13,314 nucleotides of DNA, taken from positions 1 to 13,314 of the forward strand of contig JAGPIR010000015.1 in NCBI GenBank assembly GCA_018054915.1. The letters are read 5' to 3'. This stretch comes from Allobrachymonas sp. (GTDB lineage: Bacteria > Pseudomonadota > Gammaproteobacteria > Burkholderiales > Burkholderiaceae_C). A program made the translations under genes and the position numbers. This document shows, piece by piece, positions 1 to 4,549 of this stretch. Position 1 is the stretch's first letter. Each line of letters starts with the position of its first letter. The notes beneath the pieces were generated by a model. The model was not told the DNA's origin and ran no database searches. It worked only from the letters and a program-made list of their open reading frames with translations.

Positions 1-570
1 GTAAAGGGTGAAGGCAGAGAAAATGCCGATGGACAGCACGGACAAGGTCATCATTAAGGCGCTTGACTGAATGAAGAAATTTGCAATGCCTGCCACCAGC
101 AGCATGATGACGCCAACGAACAGGAACTTGCCCATGGCGCTCAGGTCGCGCTTGATGATGGAAGACAGCGAAGCCATGCCAAGGAAGATGGCGCCAGTGC
201 CTGCAAAGGCGGTCATGATCAGGCTGGCCCCGTTGGCCAAACCCAAAACCGATCCAATCAGGCGCGACAACATCAAGCCCATGAAAAAGGTGAATGTCAG
301 CAGCACCGGAACACCGGCCGCTGAATCTTTGGTCTTCTCGATGGCGAACATGAACCCGAATGCGCCCGCCAGAAAAACCACCATCCCGATGCCGCCAGAC
401 ATCAGGGCGGCAATGCCCGTGGTCACGCCCAGCCAGGCGCCGAGGATGGTGGGCACCATGGATAAAGCCAGCAGCCAGTAAGTGTTGCGCAGCACGCGGT
501 TGCGTTCCCGTATGACGGCTTCAGATTGTGCAGAACCCAGGCGCGAAAGGGTGTTGAATGGAGTGTTCAT
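1..570 (-). CDS. Bax inhibitor-1/YccA family membrane protein (3' end cut by window edge)
   Basis: The reading frame runs from an ATG at 570 down to base 1 with no stop: 190 residues are visible and the C-terminus lies outside the window. The protein is very hydrophobic. About six membrane helices can be read, near residues 31-49, 55-77, 86-106, 115-135, 148-167 and 170-190. The N-terminal stretch VLRNTYWLLALS (26-37) closely resembles the start of the first helix of E. coli YccA, and YccA is about 219 residues, so roughly 30-45 residues are missing. In E. coli, YccA is an inner-membrane protein that interacts with the FtsH protease; that role here is inferred from family. No clear Shine-Dalgarno precedes the ATG. 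The next gene upstream on the same strand ends 157 bases away. Confidence 0.85.
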   Translation of the reverse strand, partial: MNTPFNTLSRLGSAQSEAVIRERNRVLRNTYWLLALSMVPTILGAWLGVTTGIAALMSGGIGMVVFLAGAFGFMFAIEKTKDSAAGVPVLLTFTFFMGLMLSRLIGSVLGLANGASLIMTAFAGTGAIFLGMASLSSIIKRDLSAMGKFLFVGVIMLLVAGIANFFIQSSALMMTLSVLSIGIFSAFTLY

Positions 571-727
571 AATGAAATTTGCTTGAATGTATCGCTGATC
601 GTCAGGTAGACCCAACAATCTGCGATCGAGTTTGGGAAGGGCGGCCCTGTCTGTCAGGCCGAAACGTGAAAGGCAATGATTGTTCAGGCGAAACGCAGGC
701 CGAGCCCAGCCGGATTAAGCCAACAGG
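571..727. other. Intergenic gap upstream of the YccA-type gene
   Basis: This gap separates two minus-strand genes. It should hold the promoter of the YccA-type gene, but I see no convincing -35/-10 pair. A weak bulged hairpin at 642-661 (CGGC/GCCG plus CTG/CAG) has no T-run and is not called a terminator. The plus-strand ORF crossing the gap has no coding character that I trust. Confidence 0.4.
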
Positions 728-1084
728 TCAAGCGAGACAAGGCGGGCGCTGTGGTGCCGCCAGATAGGGCCAGGGCAGTGAGGGCGCTGCGACGAAAAAC
801 TGCGTCAGCACCAGCCGTGGACTGAAATGCAGAGAATGCAATCTGCTTTCATGGGCATCGGGCCAGTCAGAGAGTTCTGTGTTTGCCAGGTTGTCACTGA
901 CAGGATCGGGGCCTGTATCGGGATTGGCCGGTTTTTTGGCCAGTTCTTGGCCGTTGAGAACCTGCATCCAGTGGGTGTCGCCAGCGATATCCAGGCTGCG
1001 TGCGCCCGAACCCAAGTCTGACGCATACACGCTTGCGCCAAAGATGAACATCAAGGAGAAAATTGCGACCAACCGGCGTAACAT
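728..1084 (-). CDS. Small exported protein of unknown function
   Basis: I do not recognise the family. The ATG at 1084 gives 118 residues. The N-terminus MLRRLVAIFSLMFIFGASVYASD is a textbook signal peptide: two arginines, a hydrophobic core, then VYA before a likely cleavage site near residue 21. The mature part is about 97 residues with no further strong membrane helix except a moderately hydrophobic stretch (LVLTQFFVAAPSLPWPYL) before a proline-rich end. An upstream in-frame ATG at 1135 would add 17 residues that spoil the signal peptide, and those codons coincide with a near-perfect promoter, so 1084 is preferred. No Shine-Dalgarno is visible before 1084. The gene is probably chromosomal background just outside the accessory block. 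It is likely periplasmic or surface-anchored; function unknown. Confidence 0.6.
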   Translation of the reverse strand: MLRRLVAIFSLMFIFGASVYASDLGSGARSLDIAGDTHWMQVLNGQELAKKPANPDTGPDPVSDNLANTELSDWPDAHESRLHSLHFSPRLVLTQFFVAAPSLPWPYLAAPQRPPCLA

Positions 1085-1093
1085 TGTTTCGGG

Positions 1094-1123
1094 ATTATAG
1101 GCAAACGCCCATAACCCTGTGAA
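1094..1123 (-). promoter_or_regulatory. Sigma-70-type promoter for the exported-protein gene
   Basis: On the minus strand TTCACA (1118-1123, five of six to TTGACA) is followed after 18 bases by a perfect TATAAT (1094-1099). Transcription would start about 7 bases later, around 1087, only a few bases before the ATG at 1084, so the transcript would be leaderless or nearly so. The TAA stop of the upstream small ORF lies inside the -10 box. Confidence 0.55.
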
Positions 1124-1385
1124 TTGCGCATTCATCGTGCCGTGTGGACCTTTGCGGTGCGTGGCTCAATACCGGGTCAATCCGAACACCCTCCGTTAGA
1201 GCTTGCTCCGGCAGAAACGCCCGCCCATTGGTGTTTTTGAGCGTTGATCCAAACAGCATCAGTACCAGTTGGCGGGCGCCTACTACCATGCCGAGGCGCT
1301 TCCAATCCATAGCCACTTGTTCTTCTGGCGTTATGGGTTTTGTGGCGATTGATTTTTGTGCGTTCGACGGTTTTGCAGCCGTTAT
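1095..1385 (-). CDS. Hypothetical 96-codon ORF with a probable mutated (ATA) start
   Basis: The family is not recognised. The frame is open from an ATA codon (1383-1385) to a TAA at 1095. It encodes a short basic, disordered-looking leader (residues 2-16, TAAKPSNAQKSIATK), then PITPEEQVAMDWKRLGMVVG and a hydrophobic segment ARQLVLMLFGS. A good ribosome-binding sequence, AAGGGA (1392-1397), sits 6 bases upstream of the ATA, and the ATA overlaps the TAA stop of the SSB-like gene as ATAA, exactly where a coupled ATGA overlap would be expected. No ATG, GTG or TTG occurs in frame until GTG at 1316. The gene may therefore have lost its start by one G-to-A change, use ATA inefficiently, or begin at GTG 1316 (73 codons). 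Its last codons run into the promoter of the next gene. It is probably the last gene of the hipBA/SSB transcript. Confidence 0.4.
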   Translation of the reverse strand: MTAAKPSNAQKSIATKPITPEEQVAMDWKRLGMVVGARQLVLMLFGSTLKNTNGRAFLPEQALTEGVRIDPVLSHAPQRSTRHDECAIHRVMGVCL

Positions 1386-1711
1386 TCCTCATCCCTTGTT
1401 TGATGCCGTTTTTTGTTCATCTGATACACCGTCAGAACTTGATGCGCCTGCATGTCCAAGCCGGGGCGCTGCTGGCCCTCCTTGTCCGTCCATACTTTTG
1501 GCGTCAAGCTGCCCGCCAGCGCCACGCTGTCACCGTCACCCAGTGCCAGAAACTGCTGGGCCGCATCGTCAAAGACGATCACCGACACCAATAAATTTTC
1601 GCCCCCGCTTGTGGCGGCTTTGACCTTGCCTACGCTGTAAGTCTTTCCGTTGGCGTCAACCCGGCTTTGTGGATCGCCGTAGATCCTTCCTGCAATCAAT
1701 CCATCAATCAT
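1382..1711 (-). CDS. SSB-like OB-fold protein of mobile-element type
   Basis: The ORF encodes 109 residues starting MIDGLIAGRIYG. Residues 1-12, 24-36 (TYSVGKVKAATSG), 38-48 (ENLLVSVIVFD) and 61-74 (DSVALAGSLTPKVW) read as the strands of a single-stranded-DNA-binding OB fold. The pattern GDGDSVALAGSLTPKVWTDK is typical of small SSB-like proteins found on plasmids and integrative elements of beta- and gammaproteobacteria (from general knowledge, unsearched). It is shorter than chromosomal SSB (about 160-180 residues) and lacks the acidic DDDIPF-type tip, ending in RDEE, so recruitment of SSB partners is unlikely. The ATG at 1711 is preferred over an upstream in-frame start because GGAG (1719-1722) lies 7 bases before it. 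It follows hipA by 76 bases on the same strand and overlaps the next small ORF, so the three are probably cotranscribed. Confidence 0.7.
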   Translation of the reverse strand: MIDGLIAGRIYGDPQSRVDANGKTYSVGKVKAATSGGENLLVSVIVFDDAAQQFLALGDGDSVALAGSLTPKVWTDKEGQQRPGLDMQAHQVLTVYQMNKKRHQTRDEE

Positions 1712-1787
1712 GGCCTGTCTCCATAGGTTTGCCAAAAATACTCTGCATGGGCTTGTCAAACAAGTGCGCGCGACATGCTGATGCCTG

Positions 1788-3047
1788 TCAGCGTTTCGTC
1801 GTCATCGATAGTGCTGCCGAACAGTTGGTTTCAATGACCATGGTGATGGATTGAATCAACCCCAGTTCCGGCCGCGAGAGAGCAAAGTCTACCGTGGCTT
1901 GCGCGGTGACTGTGGCCCAAGCCTTTGCCACATCTTGCGCCATCTTTCTGAACAGCGTCATGGTTGATTTGACGCTAAATCCACAGTCTTCACAGAATGC
2001 CTCCCAAGAGTGGGCGCCTATGCTCGCGTATTGGTCTTCGTCACCGATATACAACGCAAGGCGGTCATCGCCATACACCTGCACGCACAGCAGGTCATAA
2101 AAGGGCGCAAGCGCATAGCCAGTCTCATCAATCAAGACTGAGATGTTCTTTGCATGAGCATCGCTGTTGCCGATGAGGTAGTTGAACATGACCCAGCGTT
2201 GGAAACTGAGCAGATCTTTGGCTGGCAACTGCAACCCACGGAGCGCTTCAACGATACGCTTGAGGCTAACCAGTCCTTGACGCTCGTATTTCCAGTCTTG
2301 CCCCAGACCCAGCAACTGACAGCCATCGACCTGATGGAGGCACTTGACGATGTCGCCCGACACGATGCGGTCATAGCGTTGGACGATGTAAACCGTCTCG
2401 GGCACTTGGATGAGATGGACCGGCGGTACCGGCAACTTGATGGCAGCAGCCAGTCGCATGCACAGGTATTCATTGATGGCGCTTGGTTGGAATTTCACCA
2501 GCCGCGTGTCTGGCTTGACGATGTGCGTGGTTGGTGTGCTTCCGACGCTGTCATAAAGCCGGTCTCGGCGTGCGTCATAGCGCAGACCAAGTTTGTCCTG
2601 TGCCCCCGGCAATGACATGCTGCTTTGATCATTGGAGGTGAGCAGCGGTTTTTGTTGATCGCGATCCTTGATGCGTTGGCTCAACGCCTCTTTGGTCAAC
2701 GGGCTGTACTGCTGCTGCCCGGAAGGAACATTCCCTTCTGCACGCACAGACAGCACACCGGGCAACTCTTCACCCAACTGGCCAATGATTTCGAATGGGC
2801 TGGCATCCCTCATGTGTATCGCGCTCAAGATCTCTTCCAGCGCGGCACCCTCAGGCAGCAAGTTCGCAAAGAAGGTCTTGACTGGCTCACCCAAGTGAGG
2901 TTCGGGACGCAAGATAAATTGCGGGGCCAGTGCATAGGCGTGCGCAGAATTCAGCCAGTCCTCGTCATACTGAAAGAAGTACTGTCCCGCTTCGTGTCCG
3001 AACCAGCCCATGGGCAATTCATTGGCCCACACCCGCAACCGGATCAT
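1788..3047 (-). CDS. hipA: HipA-type serine/threonine kinase toxin
   Basis: The protein has 419 residues, close to E. coli HipA (440). HipA kinases phosphorylate a translation factor (glutamyl-tRNA synthetase for E. coli HipA), stopping growth, and are held inactive by HipB. Visible domains are an N-terminal subdomain (1-100, with VKTFFANLLPEG at 56-67), then the kinase core. Kinase motifs are SMSLPGAQDKLGL (143-155; the serines sit where E. coli HipA autophosphorylates at Ser150), the ATP-binding Lys178 in HIVKPD, NEYLCMRLA (192-200), VQRYDRI (222-228), the catalytic loop IGNSDAHAKN with Asp296 and Asn301, and the metal-binding Asp318 in APFYDLL. All key catalytic residues are present, so the kinase is probably active. 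The start codon overlaps the hipB stop by four bases (ATGA). The target substrate cannot be told from sequence. The last 20 residues look unconserved. Confidence 0.93.
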   Translation of the reverse strand: MIRLRVWANELPMGWFGHEAGQYFFQYDEDWLNSAHAYALAPQFILRPEPHLGEPVKTFFANLLPEGAALEEILSAIHMRDASPFEIIGQLGEELPGVLSVRAEGNVPSGQQQYSPLTKEALSQRIKDRDQQKPLLTSNDQSSMSLPGAQDKLGLRYDARRDRLYDSVGSTPTTHIVKPDTRLVKFQPSAINEYLCMRLAAAIKLPVPPVHLIQVPETVYIVQRYDRIVSGDIVKCLHQVDGCQLLGLGQDWKYERQGLVSLKRIVEALRGLQLPAKDLLSFQRWVMFNYLIGNSDAHAKNISVLIDETGYALAPFYDLLCVQVYGDDRLALYIGDEDQYASIGAHSWEAFCEDCGFSVKSTMTLFRKMAQDVAKAWATVTAQATVDFALSRPELGLIQSITMVIETNCSAALSMTTKR

Positions 3048-3529
3048 GATGGCTCACCCTTCGATTTGCCCTTGATACCGCGCTGGGCAACCAGTGACGC
3101 CAGACCCAACCCAGTAGTTGGCTGACCCGGCCCTTGAGGGATCAGGTCTGAAAGCCCCCCTTTGGCACGCTCAACAAGCTGCGAATCTGGAACGCCAAAG
3201 TCGGCTTGGCGCCGCCCCCCCATTGCTGCAGTTATCAGTTCTAGGGGACCTGTCTTGGTTGGAGGGGTAAGCCCTCGCCCTCGCTCTAGTTTTGGCAACC
3301 CAGTTCGCGCGACCTCAAGACCAGCGACCTCAAGGCTCAGACCCAATCCGTTGATGAGCTTTGCTAGTTTTCCAAGCGAACAGTTCTCTGGATTCGACTC
3401 TGCATCACGAATAAAAGACGTGCTGACGCCACACACCGCAGCTGCGTCTTCTCGAGAGAGTTTCTGGCGCTTGCGCTCGGCACTCAGCACCAATGCCAGT
3501 TCAGCCAGAGTCACATCATTGATCTTCAT
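3044..3529 (-). CDS. hipB: HipB-type antitoxin, XRE-family DNA-binding protein with long C-terminal tail
   Basis: From the ATG at 3529 the protein has 161 residues. Residues 8-66 form an XRE helix-turn-helix (LSREDAAAVCGVSTSFIRDAE, the recognition region). HipB binds operators in its own promoter and neutralises HipA in a HipB-HipA complex. E. coli HipB is only 88 residues; here an extra tail of about 85 residues (76-161), rich in glycine, proline and lysine, follows the DNA-binding domain. The start at 3529 is chosen over an upstream in-frame TTG at 3550 because the promoter predicts transcription from about 3545, leaving a short leader with GGGGG 6 bases before the ATG. The gene precedes and overlaps hipA by four bases, the normal antitoxin-first order with translational coupling. 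It is probably autoregulated through the two palindromes upstream. Confidence 0.9.
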   Translation of the reverse strand: MKINDVTLAELALVLSAERKRQKLSREDAAAVCGVSTSFIRDAESNPENCSLGKLAKLINGLGLSLEVAGLEVARTGLPKLERGRGLTPPTKTGPLELITAAMGGRRQADFGVPDSQLVERAKGGLSDLIPQGPGQPTTGLGLASLVAQRGIKGKSKGEPS

Positions 3530-3550
3530 AGATTGCCCCCAAGAGGACAA

Positions 3551-3579
3551 ATTTTAACGAAATAGGCAGATCAAGTCAA
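3551..3579 (-). promoter_or_regulatory. Sigma-70 promoter of hipBA
   Basis: On the minus strand TTGACT (3574-3579) is separated by 17 bases from TAAAAT (3551-3556); both hexamers match the consensus at five of six positions. The predicted start near 3545 leaves a leader of about 16 bases before the hipB ATG at 3529. The surrounding 3540-3660 is AT-rich compared with neighbouring genes. Confidence 0.7.
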
Positions 3580-3584
3580 TATTT

Positions 3585-3600
3585 TGACCCTGTAAGGGTA
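3585..3600. promoter_or_regulatory. Candidate HipB operator 1
   Basis: ACCCT-GTA-AGGGT (3587-3599) is a perfect inverted repeat with five-base arms, lying 7 bases upstream of the hipBA -35 box. It shares the core ACCC(N4-5)GGGT, preceded by TG, with a second palindrome 50 bases away. Antitoxins of this family normally bind several such sites. Assignment to HipB is inference. Confidence 0.5.
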
Positions 3601-3634
3601 ATTTAAGCGCAAACTGCCACATTAATACGAAATA

Positions 3635-3650
3635 TGACCCCGTGGGGTCA
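3635..3650. promoter_or_regulatory. Candidate HipB operator 2
   Basis: TGACCCCGTGGGGTCA is an inverted repeat with seven-base arms and a two-base centre. Its centre is about 50 bases (close to five helical turns) from that of operator 1, an arrangement that would allow two bound repressors to cooperate. It lies 7 bases before the ATG of a possible divergent small ORF, so it could also affect that direction. Confidence 0.5.
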
Positions 3651-3657
3651 AAAATAT

Positions 3658-3795
3658 ATGACGGAGCTGGATTATGAAGACCTGAGCGCAGCCCAGCGCC
3701 AAACGATGGATTTAGAGGAGTTCTTAGAGATTATCGAAACCCAAAGCCTGCCGACCCCCCTCATCAACCGCTCTGCCGAGAGCAGCACATTCTGA
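3658..3795 (+). CDS. Possible 45-residue acidic peptide, divergent from hipBA
   Basis: An ATG at 3658 opens 45 codons ending in TGA at 3793-3795. The peptide begins MTELDYEDLSAAQRQTMDLE; its first half is strongly acidic and predicted helical, and its second half ends PLINRSAESSTF. It is divergent from hipB with operator 2 between them. The only ribosome-binding candidate is GGGG 11 bases upstream, which is poor. No family is recognised. It could be a real small gene, the 5' stump of a gene truncated when this region decayed, or chance. The rest of the gap to 3842 shows nothing I can name. Confidence 0.25.
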   Translation: MTELDYEDLSAAQRQTMDLEEFLEIIETQSLPTPLINRSAESSTF

Positions 3796-3842
3796 CCGAG
3801 ACCTATGCAAATACACCGCTAACTTGAAACGCCAAAGCGCTG

Positions 3843-4235
3843 TCAACCTCTGTCGTCGATAAATTTCATGTCTCGATCCAACGCCACTCGCCCAAGCCAA
3901 CCCTGACATGCGGCAGCCATTGAGCTTGAAATTTGCTTTTGCGGGATGGTCAGCATGAACCCTTCGCTCACTTCCATCTCGGCGCAGTAATCGCGAATTT
4001 TTTTCGTGACTGCTGTATAAAAGGCAGACTCGGCTTCTGACATCCTGGCATGAATCACAACCGCTTCGCGTTGAACTCGGCCCTCAGTCACCTCTCGCTT
4101 GAGCGAGCGGGATACGACCTTGCTCAACGGATTACCCAAGATTAAGTCAAAGCCGCCACGCTTCAGTAATACATCTGCAAAGCACAACTCCCAGTGCATG
4201 AGGCGTTGCTTATCTGCTGGAGACGGTGCCGCCAT
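3843..4235 (-). pseudogene. Chimeric remnant: N6-adenine DNA methyltransferase fragment fused to SNF2 helicase fragment
   Basis: The 130-codon frame joins two unrelated protein pieces. Residues 6-36 (ADKQRLMHWELCFADVLL... then GGFDLILGNP at 27-36) match the region leading into the catalytic NPP(Y/F/W) motif of large N6-adenine methyltransferases of the Eco57I/COG1002 type. The sequence leaves that family directly after NP, so the catalytic motif is incomplete. Residues 37-114, with LKREVTEGRVQREAVV, MSEAESAFYTAVTKKIRDY and GFMLTIPQKQISSSMAAA, read as the segment between the two helicase lobes of SNF2/COG0553-type helicases. All other domains of both proteins are absent. Neither activity can survive. 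The simplest reading is an internal deletion in a restriction or DISARM-like defence locus that left the ends in frame. The ATG at 4235 abuts a repeat cluster and has no Shine-Dalgarno. It is open to 130 codons, so expression of a peptide is possible. Confidence 0.65.
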
Positions 4236-4268
4236 ATACCGTCAAAAATACCGGCAAATTGACGGTAT
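4236..4268. repeat. Cluster of three related half-sites forming a 10-base inverted repeat
   Basis: ATACCGTCAA (4236-4245) and TTGACGGTAT (4259-4268) are perfect inverted repeats. Between them lies ATACCGGCAAA (4248-4258), a near-copy of the first arm placed 12 bases along in direct orientation. On the minus strand a CTGACA and TATTTT pair spaced 17 bases overlaps the cluster and points into the chimeric ORF. The cluster may be an operator left from a lost gene, a regulator's multi-site target, or a recombination scar. Confidence 0.5.
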
Positions 4269-4301
4269 GTCAGTGTAACCAGACGGACTACGTTGGACAA
4301 C

Positions 4302-4335
4302 AAAAAACCCGCAATGCTAGGAAACATGCGGGTTT
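4302..4335 (-). terminator. Rho-independent terminator after tRNA-Thr
   Basis: Reading the minus strand, AAACCCGCA (4327-4335) pairs perfectly with TGCGGGTTT (4305-4313) around a 13-base loop and is followed by a run of T (six T from 4307 to 4302). It lies 33 bases past the CCA of the tRNA on the same strand and is the expected end of the tRNA transcript. Confidence 0.85.
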
Positions 4336-4368
4336 CAGGATGGTATTGGACTACTTTGGATTGTTGTT

Positions 4369-4444
4369 TGGTGCCGGTTGTCGGACTCGAACTGACGACC
4401 TACCGCTTACAAGGCGGGTGCTCTACCAACTGAGCTAAACCGGC
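4369..4444 (-). tRNA. tRNA-Thr (anticodon TGT)
   Basis: The 76-base gene includes an encoded CCA. The acceptor GCCGGTT pairs with AACCGGC, with discriminator A. The D-arm is GCTC...GAGC with GG in the loop. The anticodon loop CTTGTAA carries TGT, reading ACA (threonine). The T-loop is TTCGAGT. Two helix positions are unpaired: C27-U43 in the anticodon stem and A52-C62 in the T-stem (GTCAG against CCGAC). It decodes ACA in translation. It lies downstream of polA on the same strand, with its own promoter-like TATAAT and terminator. Its 3' end faces the accessory block, the usual side for island insertion. Confidence 0.93.
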
Positions 4445-4453
4445 GCAGCTGGC

Positions 4454-4459
4454 ATTATA
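4454..4459 (-). promoter_or_regulatory. -10 box of the tRNA-Thr promoter
   Basis: A perfect TATAAT on the minus strand lies 9 bases upstream of the tRNA 5' end, placing transcription start about 3 bases before the mature tRNA. No good -35 hexamer is seen at the right distance. The 4445-4549 gap to polA otherwise shows only a short palindrome, GGGCATGCCC (4521-4530), and no T-run terminator for polA. Confidence 0.5.
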
Positions 4460-4549
4460 GAACGTGTTTTCCCATTATTCCGGCGGGTGACGGCAAGAGG
4501 CTGCTGCGGGAATGCCTGGCGGGCATGCCCGAGCAAATCCAATCGGTCT

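Larger units (their letters stand above)
1085..4368. mobile_element. Probable degraded genomic island next to tRNA-Thr
   Basis: The block between the tRNA 3' end and the exported-protein gene holds only accessory-type genes: hipBA, an SSB-like gene of mobile-element type, a small ORF with a damaged start and a chimeric defence remnant. Its GC content is visibly lower than polA or recJ. No integrase is present and I found no second copy of the tRNA 3' end within the window, so boundaries are approximate and the element is at best a remnant. Confidence 0.4.

Noticed and set aside
71..481. Plus-strand ORF of 136 codons over the YccA-type gene
   Set aside because: The opposite strand carries a conserved membrane protein through the whole region; the plus-strand product is proline- and methionine-rich noise.
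642..661. Hairpin CGGC/GCCG with CTG/CAG as a terminator
   Set aside because: The stem has a bulge and only about seven pairs, and no T-run follows on either strand.
571..1140. Second copy of the tRNA-Thr 3' end marking the far island boundary
   Set aside because: I looked for GTGCCGGTTGTCGG-like sequence left of the block and found no match, so no attachment-site pair can be claimed.
4521..4530. Palindrome GGGCATGCCC after polA as a terminator or operator
   Set aside because: It has no loop or T-run and its context is GC-rich sequence where such a palindrome can arise by chance.
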